Shown: piece by piece, positions 20,901 to 34,267 of the stretch
Layout: each line of letters begins with the position of its first letter
How positions within the stretch are numbered: position 1 is the stretch's first letter
Origin: Isoetes taiwanensis
Taxonomy: Eukaryota > Streptophyta > Lycopodiopsida > Isoetales > Isoetaceae
Length of the DNA: 64,000 nucleotides
Assembly: GCA_021234155.1 (NCBI GenBank)
Contig: JAJEKV010000002.1
Coordinates: forward strand, 8,470,811 to 8,534,810
Reading direction: 5' to 3'
Made by a program: the position numbers and the translations under genes
The notes under the pieces: model-generated
What the model was told of the DNA's origin: nothing
The model's input: the letters and a program-made list of their open reading frames with translations, nothing else
The model's database searches: none

Positions 20901-23250
20901 TGCAGATCCAAGGCCGCCTAACCCACGTGCACAGAATGTCTTTGAACCCTGGCAAGTATTTAACTACTATTTTCAATGGTGTAGGAATTATCAACTCACT
21001 AACATTTAACTACTATTTTCAATGGTGTAGTTTATCAAACTCACTAACATTTTCTTGAAGGTGATTTCTAAATTTTGCATTTCATTTATTTGCTTTGTAG
21101 CAAAATCATAAATTTCAATCTCCTCTTGGATTTTTGGATAGATTTCTTTGTTTCTGCAACGGGCACTTTCTAATGGAATATCTTTAACTTGAATTCCTTC
21201 TCTCGCAACTTTTTGCCTTGTCACTGCATTTGCTTCAATATTATCAATAATTTTATGCTCGAGACTGACCATTCTTGCTTCCTTTGTTTTGGCTTCACCT
21301 TTTTTTTTTAATTTTTAGAAGGAATGCTCCTTTTAAATGAATTCTTACAGTTTCGTGCAAAATGGCCTTTCTCAGCACATTTCCAACATTCAACTTCCTT
21401 GACATCTTTTTTTCTTGATGTATCTGTTGTTACAACAAAAGCATCCGTACTATTTTTGTTTTTATTTCTTGAATTGAAATAGCAATCTTTTGTGTCATGA
21501 TTGTCACAATCACAAATGTAACAAAATTTCTTTTTGTTGACAGGAATTCTGCATTCATTTGCATAGTGTCCTAGTCTAGAGCATTTAGTGCACCATACGT
21601 AACTTCTGCGAGCTTTCTCCACTAGTCAACTTCTTAACGTTTTCCTCCATCCATTGCAATTTATTTTGCAATTCTCGAACTCCTCGAATCTTTTGGCTCA
21701 CCTTCTTGTGAACCAAAGATTCAAGTTCCGGCTTGACATGTTTTTCAACACCCATAATGCCTCCCATGACATCTGCTCTTTTTACAGCATCATCCAAGGT
21801 TTTGGATGAATCTAGTTCAAGCTGTTACTTAATTTTTCCTGGAAATCCCTTGATGAACCAAGATATAACATCCTCTTCATGAGGTTTATGTTCTAGTTGG
21901 CTTGCTAATTTAGACACTCTGATAGCAAAGCTTTTTGGAGTCTTCTCGACATGTTGGAGTTGGTTGAAATGTTTTCAAAAACAACCTTGATCTCTATCCA
22001 TGTTTTCACTGTATCCATATTACATATCAACCAATCTGCAGGTTTTTGCCCTAATGCGGTTGGGAATAATATGAGCCTCTCGGCATCGGAATCTTGGCCA
22101 TTCATAGCACTAATATTCTCAAATTGTTTAATATGAGTTCTTGGCTGTGTTTCAGCCGCCTTTCCAGCCCCATATTTGGAATATGGAATACTCTTAGAAT
22201 GAGAAGTAGACATTGTGAACAAAGAATTAATATCTGGGATAATTTGAGACTGCCTTTCCTGCTCAATTTTATGTTGAATTCTTTTATGATGTCTTACTGT
22301 CCTTTCCTCTTCTTGCTTCTTTCTTCTCACTTCCTGAACTCTCCTCTACTCAAGAATATCTTTATATCCTTTCATTCACCCATTTATGGGTTGTTTAAAG
22401 TAATTACCGCTCATTTTAAGTCACAAAGGATGCGCAGAAATTTATCCTGGAAGTACTAGCCATCCCCTACCCAAATCGAGTTAGGCTTGGAATTGGTTTT
22501 TGAAATTTTAGGTTGGTAGAGGACTCATAAGAGCATCTTCTGGCCAAATCTTAGCTTAAAATGATTAGTATAACCTGTTCAAATAATGGTCTGATACACA
22601 TCAAAATTCTGCTATGACAGAATTTGTATCACAGAAATTAATGGCTATACTAATGGTTAGGCTTGGAAATGAGTTCTAAAATTTGGCAGGTTGGTAGAGG
22701 ACTCATAAGAGCACCTTGTGGCCAGATCTTACCTCATAAATATTCAAACAATGGTCTGATATACATCGAAATTCTGCTATGACGGAATTTCTATGACAAT
22801 AATTAATGGCTATATTCTAATCCCCCGCAGCAGTGCCAAAACTATGTTAAAGGTCTGTCACGCCTCTAGCATAGCAACTCAATCTAGCAACTTGGAATAT
22901 AGCAACACAACTTACAGCAGAATATCAGAAACATACCATGGTATCTGCAAGCCATGCACCAAAGGTTTCATAATTAGTTATTTCCAAAGGCTTGGTGGCT
23001 GTCATCTCCGCATCCATAAAAACCCTGTAAGAATTATTTGTATGATTCTAAGTGAACAAAATCAAAGGGAAATCATGGAAGAATTGTGTTCATTGCAAAA
23101 ACAAAGCTATCATAATCGTTCAAACAAAAGATGCTTGCTTATGAAGGAATGGATGAATACAACTCAATTAAACATCATAAATGAGATGAGAGCCAATGAA
23201 TGTTCCATTGATTTCAATTCATGAATACAAATGGTTAACAATGAAGAACA
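20901..23250 (-). mobile_element. Gag-only retroelement, left copy
   Basis: The whole stretch matches 39275-41745 in inverse orientation. On the minus strand it has a leader region with PBS-like CCCCCGCAGCAGTGCCAAAA, a gag frame, then a tail that ends in GTGCACGTGGGTTAGGCGGC. No protease, reverse transcriptase or integrase is present in either copy. It is probably a non-autonomous LTR-type element. Clear LTRs were not found. Confidence 0.6.
21006..22330 (-). pseudogene. Retrotransposon gag with three CCHC zinc knuckles
   Basis: Order on the minus strand: basic Gln-rich N-terminus (RRKKQEEERTVRHHKRIQHK); a capsid-like segment with AERLILFPTALGQKPADWL and VKTWIEIK, which is the retrotransposon gag pattern; a segment with ISWFIKGFPGKIK and a stop; a coiled segment (ELQNKLQWMEENVKKL); and three CX2CX4HX4C knuckles (CTKCSRLGHYANEC, CYICDCDNHDTKDC, CWKCAEKGHFARNC). 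A charged tail follows to 21006. Frameshifts near 21950 and 21800 and a stop near 21835 break it. The product would bind element RNA in virus-like particles. The right copy at 40182-41545 is the same protein. Confidence 0.8.
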
Positions 23251-23257
23251 GGTCACA

Positions 23258-24068
23258 TTAATATCAAGTCCAGAAATCGATTTGCAAGAGAGAGAGAGTT
23301 TCCTTCCAAAATCCATACCTTAAATAGTCATCATGCTCTTGATCCAGATCAGCTAACCGACAATCCGAGATGTCTGTTCCTTGCATTGTGCTCCAATATC
23401 TTTGACGGCAAGGCAAAACCTAGTCTACTGTGCACCACCACAAACCATAATGTGGGATACAATGATAATAATATATGTGAAGTCTTTCAATAGATGATGC
23501 TCTCCAGGTAGGACACCTAAAATGGCTACCATGGGACGAGAATAAAAACGAACACAAAGAACCAAACAATTTCCAACTATACATGCACCGAACCTACGTG
23601 CATCCAAGAGGTTAATAAATGAGGAAGAAGCAATGAGGAACCGATGAAAGATATGGAGAAACAAGAGAAAAACAGAAAAAATAACAAAAAAGGAACTGAA
23701 AGAGCTAGAAGCCTCCACGAGAAATCGACACGGGACACTGCAAACTATATAGAGCAAAAGGACAAATAAAAATGAACAAAAATGGAATTACAAAGAACTA
23801 AACTAGAATATAAGACAGTTTCAAAGAAGACCATAAAACATGATGCCAAATCGGACGAAGCAACATGCAAAAATTTGCTAACTATACTGCACATGTAATG
23901 AGAAAGATCAAGAGAGAAAAGGGAACGAATGGGAGGATGGTCATAATGTGAATCCTATGTTTAAGGAGCAGGATCAATAGAAAACGTGAATCATATGACG
24001 ATAAACGCACTACAATGACAGATATAACCACCCTAGCATTGGACATGATCCATATGCTAACAGAGGTT
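23258..24068 (-). repeat. Inner arm of the inverted duplication, left
   Basis: The reverse complement matches 35637-36440, and 24025-24068 matches 32322-32365. An open minus-strand frame (23425-23757) occurs in both copies with about the same residues (RFYSRPMVAI, PGEHHLL), but it is Phe/Ser-rich with no domain. I regard it as repeat sequence and not a gene. Confidence 0.75.
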
Positions 24069-26427
24069 TGTACAGTCCAGAAAATGGAACTCTTATTACA
24101 TGCAACAATGGAAGCAACGAAACAAGAACAAATGGATTAAAAAGAACACCATAGAATGAAAGGAATAGATGGACGATGGATGCAAATGAGACAGACAAAA
24201 CCAAATAAACAATGAAATAATGAAAGAAGGGAACAGAGAAAGGAAGAGGAAACGTGGCAATCATACACAAGAGTAACAAAAGTGGACCAAGTCAAAACGA
24301 GAACCGAAGACGGAGAAAAAAGAATAGACGAACTAAACACGAGAAACATTGAAGAAAGGAGTACCACAACCAAGGTAATATAGAGTGACTAACCACAACT
24401 AGTCAAGCACGTGCTACAAACGGAAACAAATCGCAAGAATAACCTCAAGGCAAATAGGATAAGAGCCATGCATGCGTATCTAACATAAAGCATGAACATG
24501 GACAACTGAAAAAGAAAAAAAGTGAATATGCATATAACAAAATCTTAAAGCTCAACTTAAATACGGTCATATAATGCAAATGCCTAACAGGCCCTCCAAG
24601 CATCCATAAGAGAAAACTGAGAATATTTGATAAAAGAGCATGCATGGACCTTTAAAGACATCTATGAAAGAATCTGAGAAAATTAGAGAGAGGAGTGTGC
24701 ACTTAGGTAAAGAAAGGACCACACTAGCAAGATTATATGTTGGCAAAGGGCATGATATACCCAGACAGGACAAGCGAGGAACAAAAGAACTAAAATGACC
24801 CAATGATAAATTGAGAGGGACCGGAAAGAACCAAAAGGAAGTTGGAGACTAACTGACAAAGGAAACACCAAAAAAGGACTATAGACGAACAACATGGAAT
24901 AGTGGAAACTAAAGATAGATGGGAACTAGAGAAAAAAGGACAAATAAGAGTGATCAAATAGAATATACGGAGTAGAAATCTGAAAATAAGTGGAAAGAAA
25001 GAATAAAGAGACCAATGTAAAACCTAAGTGAAGAAGGAGGTCAAGGAACAAAAAAGGAGACAACACCAAACAAGACCTAGGGTACCCTAGGTCCCATAGG
25101 CCGATTGGCCTCAGTGGACGATAAAAAATCATTCTCATTCCTTATGACAACGAAAAAAAGGGGAGTAAAAGTATCCAATCAAAGGGCCATAGGAGATAGG
25201 GAACTTGTGAATAATTATGGCGCAACTGTAAACAACAAACCAAAAGAACAAATGGATCGAATCAACGAGGTGAAAAAAGGAACTAGTCAAGGAAAGGGGT
25301 CAAGACGGAATATGCATGACCAGCATTGCTAATCGGATATCCAGCAACAAGACGGGAACAATAGTAGGACGTAATAACCGTAAAGGGGCATTTGAAACAT
25401 AGGAACAAACCGAGATCAAAGATAGACATATAATATACCGAGATAGTCCAATAAAAGCTGAGGTAAATCAAACAGACGAAACAGATATGATGATTTGAAC
25501 AATAATCTCCAAGAAGGGAACCAAGAAAAACACTATCAAACATCTCCAAAGGAACCCAATGTGTAAATGAAACAAAAAAAGGGCTAAATAAGAGAACACT
25601 GTTAAGAAGGATCCAATGCCCTACATAGAAAAAGAAAAAGAATGTATCAAATGTAGGCCTAAATCATGGAAAACTTTTAAAGCAGAAAGGAAACCATGAA
25701 ATGCAAACCCTAACCACCAGAAGTATATGATCAAAGTTTAGGCATTATCAATCACAAAAGTTGAGGAGATGCAAAAAACATAATATGAACCCCATTCACC
25801 AAACATATGAGCAACCATAGTTATGCAACTCCGAAATCCAGATGGACAATTGTCATTATCATCTATAGAAAAACCACATAGATTTTGTTCCAATGGAAAG
25901 AAAAAATCTAAAGGATCACCAACTCGAAGGTTTGCTTTGCTTACTTGAAATGTGGACGAGATCACCCTACTAAGATGGTAACAAGAGCGAAAACATGAGG
26001 AATAAACTTGATAATGAGTCTAGGAAAAAAGGTGGAAGAAAGAGCATGGCAAAAAGAAAAACTGAAAAAATTACTTGTCCAGCAACTGAATTGAATGCAA
26101 AAGATGCGAGGATACAAATACATCCTAAACGAAGGCAGAAAATGTAAAACACAATATGTCAATATCTTAATGATTGCATGGCACATGGGTGAGTGAGACC
26201 AAAACATCACAATCAAGGATAGAGATTTTATGGAATATTGGACAAGCAAGACAAGAAACTTGCAATTAGTCGAGCGATGCAAAACCATCATCATCAAAGG
26301 CAGAAATAAAAAATATCATATCCACGGGCAGAAATTGGAAGGATACCAAGGAACATCATATGCGACAGCAGAAAATGCAAGATACAAACTTTCAAAGTAT
26401 TGATACAAGAAAGAACATCATAATCAG
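24069..26427 (-). repeat. Strand-asymmetric non-coding repeat block
   Basis: The plus strand is strongly purine-rich (A/G) and the minus strand T/C-rich throughout. Numerous minus-strand frames rich in Phe, Leu and Ser result from this skew. No conserved motif. It resembles the body of the element at 47600-53478 and is likely part of a large non-autonomous retroelement. Confidence 0.45.
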
Positions 26428-27863
26428 AAAAATTTCATGCCATATAGGACAAGCACAACACCTATCATGGTTGAAGGCAAGTAAAATGCGAGAAAAATAA
26501 TAATTCCTCAAACATACTCAAAAGGCAACCACAAAAACATATAAGTCGAATGCAGAAAATGGAAGAGTGTAAATACCAATAATTTTGATGCAAAATAAGC
26601 TGAAATGTCTTAACGGAAATGCTAAAAAATCCAACACGAGGATGCACGAGACCAAAATGTCTTGATGCAACAAATAATAATCCGAAATGTCTTAGACCCA
26701 AAAAAGCAAACCTATACCTTGGTCCGTAGTCGGAATTGATTTCCTCTCAAGATACGGAGTAGTATGAACCACTACATTAAAAAGGGGCCTGACAAATACA
26801 ACAATTGAAAGGGAATGACAACATCTGCTAGGAATGAGAAAACAACTGAGGCAAACGATGCTTCACAGGTGCCCAATCAAAACAGCAGACAAGCTAGGAC
26901 ATATTTACTTTAGGAGCCACTCTCTTTAGCTTAAATTTGTTGTCGCTTCTCAAACTGCAAATGAGATTGGCAACGCACGCAAGCACTTCTGTTGAATGAA
27001 AATGAAGATGCAGTTATAAATTTCTTCTGGGATCCCCAATGTCCAAGTTGCTTTGTACTCAAACTTCGAGTTAACTATAACCAGATGAATCACTTCTTCA
27101 GATCCATCTCTTACGACACTGCCAAGCATAGAAAGAAGATAAACCTAGGCATTACCATAATTTATTCGTTGCATTAAAAAAAGGAGCTCCTCAATGTTTC
27201 TATCTGTGGAGATACTACAATCTCTGGCCCATCAGAAACCATGACATCAGAGTTGATGCGAGCACCAATTGGAATGCCATGAATCCTTTCTAATTTATCC
27301 TAAAGGAACAAAAGTTGTTATAAACAACCATATGAAGCCCATAAACAGCTATCTGTCTTCGGAGCTACGAAATTTGGAATGAACATTCCTGGCAGCAATA
27401 GCTGCCACAAAAGCATTTGTTAGCAGAGAATGGTGATCACACATGTGGAGTCACTCTATTATATATTATATATGAAAATCCATTCCTCTCAAGATACCAG
27501 CTAGATGTTCTTGAAACATGACAAGCTTTGCCATTGTCATGGATATCCTGAGAATTGTCATTTCAAACCTCATTATTCGGCTGCACCTGACATGCTGGAA
27601 AATATTTTGGCTTCCATTGATTAGCTAACATGCAATTCTGAAAAAAAAAACAAAGCTTGGTTTCCTCTAGAAAAGCTGTGCGAATCATTTTGAGCCTAAA
27701 CTTGAAGACCCAACTTTAATTGTTCTCATCCCTCCCACTAGGCCACGAAACATCCTTCACCTCCTTCAAAATGTTTTCTACCTCCTTGTAACTTTCGTTA
27801 GGTAAGTCAGCCTGAATAGCAGCTTTGACATTTTCTTGTACCTGTTCCAAATACTGTTAACAA
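26428..27863 (+). repeat. Segment duplicated at 15269-16643
   Basis: Parent-like copy. It contains the shared block 26428-26740, a private insert 26741-26896, the dispersed string CTCTCTTTAGCTTAAATTTG (repeat R3, also near 15690, 42710, 45020, 61205 and 63515), the region downstream of the L-galactose dehydrogenase gene, and its last exon. This shows the gene's 3' end lies inside repeat-derived DNA. Confidence 0.75.
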
Positions 27864-29159
27864 TGAACAGAAAACCAGCAAGCTATCACCCTGAAACCAT
27901 GCAGTTTTGCAATACCTGCTGCAAACTGCTCATTCCAACCAATATAGATGATATATCAGGATTCTTCAAGGAAAACTTTAATGCAAGTTTGGAGATATTA
28001 CTTCCTCTCTGTTTACAAATATTGGCAGCACTGGCACAGGCATCCTAACAAAGAGTCAAAGTTAGAAAAGGAACCCTTGAAATGAAAGGAGAGCAAGAAA
28101 GTAAACTTCCAAGTACAAAGTAATGGGCCTATTGAAAAAACCTTTAAAGCTTGTGGTGCTGGGTGCCAATCTGGTGGACCTTGCTCAGTAAGTAATCCCA
28201 TGGATAAAGGCGATGCGCTGATAATTCCAACTCCTTTATCCTTTAGGTATGGCAATAGATGAACCAAAGAGGTATCATTCAAACTATAATGACAGTAAGA
28301 GAGGATAACATCAACTTGTCCAGGCTCCACTCTGTCTAAAATGTATTTGAAGATTTTTAGTGGAAGGCCTGTGATCCCAATGAACCTGACCTTTCCAACT
28401 TCTTTCAACTTTTGAAGTGCTGGAATTGTTTCTGAAATAATCTGCAAAGGGTTGTGTCGGCATTAGCTACTCAATAAAGCAAGATGAATTCTACTTCTCT
28501 GCATGAAATGACTGAGCATGCAATATTGTTGACACATGTAACTCCATGTAAATATTGTCTTAGAATCCATGAGCTAACAAAATTTGTCAAAAACAAATAC
28601 AATGCAATATACAAGAACATCATCCTGATGTCAAAACAAACATCTATGAAGACTAAATTGGTACAGGGCGAAATCACAACCTGATCCAATAAACCGAACT
28701 CAATGTCGTGGCATTGAATAATGTCAATGTAATCCACATTCAATCTAGCCAAGCTCTCATCCACACTCCTAACAACACGTTCAGCACTGAAATCAAAACC
28801 TTCAGCATAACGGCCGCATTTGGTGGACAGGATATACTTCTCCCGTGGCACATCCAACGCCTTCAATGCCTTCCCAAGCACTTGCTCTGCAAGAGTGGCA
28901 CCATAATACCTGACAAGGAAAAAGAAAAAGGGATCTAGATTGTCATGCCATGGACAACATCCGAAATTGAAAAGATCGAAGATCTGGTGTTAACTTACGG
29001 GGAAACGTCAAAAAAATTAATCCCCAACTCAAGCGCCTCCCGCACTGCATCATTTGCATCTTCCTGAGTTACATTTCCAAAAACGCTGCCAAGGGGAGAA
29101 GCTCCAAATCCCAATTTGCTCAGCCTGAGGCCTGTACTGCCTAATTCCCTGTACTCCAT
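27716..29159 (-). CDS. GalDH: L-galactose dehydrogenase (five exons)
   Basis: Oxidises L-galactose to L-galactono-1,4-lactone with NAD+, the penultimate step of the Smirnoff-Wheeler ascorbate pathway. It is a cytosolic aldo-keto reductase. Exons on the minus strand are 29159-28999, 28909-28681, 28441-28142, 28044-27916 and 27841-27716. All introns are GT-AG with agreeing phases, and the joined frame is 945 bases, 314 residues plus TAA, close to the 319 of Arabidopsis. The start MEYRELGSTGLRLSKLGFGA is the normal family start. The catalytic tetrad is visible as Asp51 (NFFDVSP), Tyr56 (SPYYG), Lys84 (STKCGR) and His121 (IIQCHDIEFG). Further family strings are SETIPALQKLKEVGKVRFIG, VDVILSYCHYSLND and MGLLTEQGPPDWHP, ending in SWPSGRDENN. 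No stop or frameshift was found. Introns are short (78 to 239 bases). It is the only intact host gene I find here. The first intron-2 donor base context (CAG/GTTGTG) is weak but fits. Confidence 0.95.
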
Positions 29160-30194
29160 TCTTCAAAAGCTGCTACCTAAAACTGCTCGTAGTCTATATC
29201 CAGTACAGCCAAATAAAATAGCCTGATATTATTCTGAGATAATTATGCTTGCACATGCATATGCATAGCCAATTTCTACTGGTTGCTGCTACTGCCCTTA
29301 AGAATAGCATTTAACAAAGGATATGCAACAAGAGCATTTATGTCATGGATATTTGATTGTGTTTGTGTCCTTCGAAATTTTCTAGTCTCCTAAATGAAAT
29401 AAAATGGAACCATTAAATGTGTGCTTGGTATTGCCATGCCTATGTAGCGGTGTGTTTGTATGGGCCTCTTATGTAACACTGATCCATGGAGTTGCCTTTT
29501 GTGACTCTTATAATTATGCCATAGTAGTTTTTGCCATGTGACACGTATTACTACTCCAAATGATCATAATAGTCAAGTATATCAAGGATTTGTGCAAAAT
29601 CCCCCACCAGGGACACTATATGCTAGCGCCCAACAACAGCATGTTGAGCATGTCCTTTCCTAACACAGGTCGAGCGAAGACACGAAGGCGCCCAGAGACA
29701 CAACGTTATAAACCCTCTCTGAATAACACGCAAACCACCTCACGTCTTACAACGAAGAGACACTATCAAATCCCTATTCCTATTGCTACTCCTATCAAGA
29801 ACTCAAATGAGTACCTTTTCTTCGACACACAATATGCCAATTTCTTCAATACAAACTCCAAATCTTGTCGTAGACAAACAACACACAAATCTACAGATCA
29901 AATACCTTATCAGAATCTCCAATGAGATGATTATAACACATTACATTAATAAACACAAGTATAAGACATAATAAGCATAGAGAATATTATTCAGCAAATG
30001 CAAATACATGTCACAACGCCTAAACTCTCACAGGTCTATCAGATGTGCAACCATTACCAGGACATTTAACTCCAATCTACCAAAAATTAAATCCTTGTTG
30101 CAAATATATCCTTGTTTCCCTATTATGCATATATGATCCAATAAAAATTTGATGCTCAACCTGCCCCTAAGCACACTCCCACAGATCTGATCTA
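29160..30194. other. Upstream region of the L-galactose dehydrogenase gene
   Basis: AT-rich, with no other gene. It should hold the 5' UTR and promoter, since the next supported gene is far away. I do not see a convincing TATA box at a fixed distance. Frames at 29560-29971 overlap and look like chance. Confidence 0.4.
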
Positions 30195-30422
30195 GTCTCA
30201 AAGATCACACTCCCACAGATCTGATCTACACTTTGTAAACAACATCCTTGTATGTAGGATGAGAATTATCAGTCAACTACGGCCTGCAGAAACGTGGCTA
30301 TGAAAATCCCAATTCTCGAAGATCACACTCCCACAGATCTGATCTACTCTTTATAAACAACATCCTTGTATGTAGGATGAGAACTGTCAGTCAACTATGG
30401 CCTACAGGAATGTGGCTATGAA
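30195..30422. repeat. Tandem duplication, period about 116
   Basis: Two copies of a unit that starts AAGATCACACTCCCACAGAT, contains ACAACATCCTTGTATGTAGG and ends in GTGGCTATGAA. Copies differ at a few bases. A third partial start (CCCACAGATCTGATCTAGTC) precedes them. Confidence 0.8.
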
Positions 30423-32321
30423 TGGCTTGAGACTCACAAAGCAACTGCTCAAATCAGGGAAGGGTACATTGCTGCAACAATACATGTTGAAGCGAGAATG
30501 GAAGGCTCCAATTCTCCCAAACCAGAAAAGGGAAGATTGACAATCTTGGCATATGCGTCTATTCCACAACATGTAGAAGTCTATATAGATAAACATGGCC
30601 CATTTTCTAAGTTTTGTAGCTTCAGATTTACTTCTGTTCATTTAAAGAAGACTTGCATTTAAGATGCCCTCTTACTGCAGACACCAAGTAATGGATGCTC
30701 CAGGCCAGTCACATTGGGCAAAAGGTTCAATGTGCAATCCCTTGGCTACAAATGTAAAAGGCTGTTTATATGGGAAAATATACTGGTTATATAGAGATGA
30801 CCTGGGACCAATCAACTATTTAAAAGCTCCAAAACCTAGTATATATTTTCAGATAATCTTACTTTGGATGAGGTGGGAATCGGAATACATCTCCATGTTA
30901 TTTCCAACCTATTTCCTCAGGATCCTACGGTAACTCTCAGCCAACATATTGTCCCCCTTACATATCCATAAACTAAAAACATCATATTATGAGAATAAAA
31001 AAGACTTACTTAATAAAGTCATTCTTCAACACACACAGAAGGATTGTAGCCAAAAACCCTGTAAGCAACAAGACTGTAACGCAGGAGTTTATGATTGAAA
31101 ACCAATGGATCTCCAAATTCTGCAGAAACAAAAAGTATTTCTGATACTTTTCCATGCGCCGTTCAAATGGGATAGTTGTTTTCTGCTATTTTACAGAATA
31201 AGTGAAGTCCACCATATAACTCGGGCAGTTATTTTCCTACTACCTCGGCTTGTATTGATGTTCTAGCCCTATATGTTCTAAATTACCTTCGTGTAACCCA
31301 TTGGATTCAACTCTGTCTGATCCAAGCAAGGATCATGTCTGATGCCTGGCCTTAGGTGTCTATGCAAGCCACATTTGAGCTTCTAGCATATTCGCCACCC
31401 AACCATGGATTGTACTATAGTATCGTGATGCGCCATGCTATTGCAGAAGCATCAATAATTGGCATTTTTTTGGGTTGCCCCTAGGGGGGCAAACCTTTGA
31501 TTATGTGGGCTTTTGGCATATCCTAGGTATATGCTAGAATATCCTTAGAATATGCGGGTGACTGCTCAAAACCTCCTACTTCCCGTGAACCCAAGCGGTC
31601 ACCGTAGTCGTAAGCTAGCGGTGGCCCCCCGCTAAGGCGAGGGTCGTTTGCAAACCGGAACCTAAGAAGGAAGGATGCATGAGGCCATCGGCAAGGTAAG
31701 CCCGTCTTTTTCCTCTTTTTTTTCTTGCTATAGCTCATTTCCGAGATGGCCTGGGGTTTCGGATTTCGCCAGTATTTTGGTCCAGAGTGTAAATATGGAG
31801 CCAAAAAGATCTGTTATAAAAATGTGACATTTGTAAAACAATGCTATTACAGATTTAAATATGGCACTAAGGTTATTGCAGATTGAGGAGAGTGACGGGA
31901 GGCAAGCGTAGCACCTATTAAGTGGAATCCTTGGTTTGTTGTTTAAGTGTTTGGCCAGCCGAAGTCGCCTGCACCCATCAAAGACGCCTAGACATGCCCA
32001 ATATGGCCGACCATTTCTTCTTTGCTCTTCCTCCACATCACACTTTTTATCTTTAAAACGCCTTAGTGCCTCCAATTTATGCCCCACTTTTTAGATTTTC
32101 ATCGGTTATCACAGACTTAATGCTTCCAATTCGGGCATTTTTAAGGAATCAAACTAAAGGAATAAAGACCTCCTCACGAGATGTATGGATCAATACTTCT
32201 CTGTAAGTTTTATTTGTTTTGGATTATAGCTTTCTAATTTTGCTCCTCTCTTTTTTTTTTTTTTTTTTTAATACAAGATATGTGAAATGGCAAATGATCA
32301 TCTTCTTCCTATTTCCAGAAC
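30423..32321. other. No gene recognised; small repeat fragments
   Basis: 30423-31430 is AT-rich without a supported gene. The frame 30664-30933 is not recognised. 31430-31475 is a fragment of repeat R3 (TTGCAGAAGCATCAATAATT). 31480-31740 is GC-richer and ends in a poly-T tract, possibly a truncated element. 31760-32220 has frames without motifs, and a run of about 18 T lies near 32250. Confidence 0.35.
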
Positions 32322-32365
32322 CTCTGTTAGCATATGGATCATGTCCAATGCTAGGGTGGTTATCA
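32322..32365 (+). repeat. Tip of the inverted duplication, right
   Basis: CCTCTGTTAGCATATGGATC and following bases are the reverse complement of 24025-24068. The match resumes at 35637 beyond a 3.27-kb insertion. Confidence 0.75.
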
Positions 32366-34267
32366 TTAGAGTTTTTTTGGGATCACTTATTGTCCCAACC
32401 TTGATGCCAACATGGAAATCGCGCGGCCAATGAGAATGCGAGCGCGTACAGGCTTTTCTTCATCCATGCCTGCCTTCCCATGCCAGGTGTCTTCAAGATA
32501 CAGGTTCGGCATTATCCTTACCTACCCGCCTTCGAGGTTCTGTGTATGGAAGCAATAATTACAAATTATTCCATACAGATTACCGCCAAATATTGGGGTG
32601 TCTATAAGTACCCCCTTCCTCAACGGCCCATCTTTTCGCCTCTCCATTCGGGGTTTGCTAATAACTTTCAATCCTTCTAGTTCTCGCGAGCTCATCCGAT
32701 TCGGGAATTGTTTGATCTAATTATTTTGCTTGTTCATTTCGGATGGCGATTACCTCTACAAATCCGCGGTGAACGATTTCGCCGCCTTCAATATATTTCT
32801 TGGAAGCTTCATTACAATCCGACCGCCACTCGAGGTCCTCCTCAATCGTGATCAAAGGCGGGGAGAAATGTTATTTCATGCCATTGGAAGGCTATTGTTG
32901 TTTCCGGGTTCGAGGTGAGAGGGGAAGTATATATCAAGGTCGACACCTATACACACCGGCGGACATGAGAAAAGAAAAGATAAGATCTCGACGTAATTTC
33001 CGAGCTTAGTGCTAATTGTGAGTTTCATTATATCTGCGCTAATCCGTCATTCATTATATTTTGAAGAAATCAACTAATTGGGTTTACGTATCTCGGAGCT
33101 CAGATTTCGATGTGGCCGACCTGAACCATCGAATTGTATCACAAGCATCTTCCGCTTTCTATTATGATATTGGATCCTTGCTTTTGAAGGTCAAAGCGTA
33201 AGTCAAATGAAAGGCATTTGGTTCTTAAAATATGAGTATTATCCCTGGAAGGGCAAAATTGTGGACTTACCATTGCCCCATTATCACAAACTTAGTTCTT
33301 GCCCAATGGATTCCGTTCTGTTTTCTTGCCAAGCTGAAATTGTCACAGGAAAATTTTCGCTTTGAAGGAGAAAGGTGGAGTCTCAGGACACGTGAAAGTA
33401 AATGTACCCATCGATATGTTTATTGCATTGTTTAAGAATGTCGAATGTCAAGAAGACGCCAAAAATGTTTTCTTCGTAAAGTAAGTGATTGTCGGGTTGT
33501 TTCGATGACATTTTATGTGATGAATGGTCATCCTGGATGCATGAAAGGAGTTGAGAAGGTACATTGCGGGATAAATAAAAGCGTTCGAATCGGTATTGTA
33601 TTCAAAGCAAGCGGTTTACATTACCTTCAAATACTGATAATGGAGGGAAGTAAACGAAGGGAGCGGAATGGGCGTGGGTTCGGTGGAACAAGACGATCTT
33701 GATGGTGCCCATTCTGCGGTCATTGACATTTCTATCTTTAAAAGTGGTCAATTGTTTGAAACCTTAAAAAGTCGAAGAAGCATGGTCTTTATTTGATGTA
33801 AGAATTATTTCGAATCGAGAATGTGACTTAAACGCCTTCCATTTTTGGTGGATGGTGTCAAGGTAGGAAAACGTAGGGAAGAGTTGTATACAACAAAGCT
33901 CTGGCATATGCCTCCCCGTTGTACTTTCTTTAAGTGAAAACAGTTAAACAAATAAATAACAATGGTGTTCTTGGGTTCAAATCCGGTGTTGTTTGCCAAT
34001 AACTTATATCCTTTTGCAAAAAGACCGCATACACCGTCTAAAAACATGTGGAGTTTGTGTAGTTGTCTTGTGTAGTTTAAGACCGTGTACCGCGGTGTAG
34101 TATATTTTAGTTAACTTAATTTTGGCCTTCTTTTCCCAAAATATCGCGACCGTGTAACCCGCGGCGAAGAACATTGTTGCCTTTGGCGTTTATGTTTGTT
34201 TCACGCCATGGCCCGCGGTCGCGACATATTCCCTCATAGCCCTTTTAGGGAAGCCACAAAGGCGTAA

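Noticed and set aside
32366-32369. Read-folding (hairpin) artefact as the cause of the inverted arms
   Set aside because: The arms carry independent insertions and many substitutions, which a folded read would not show.
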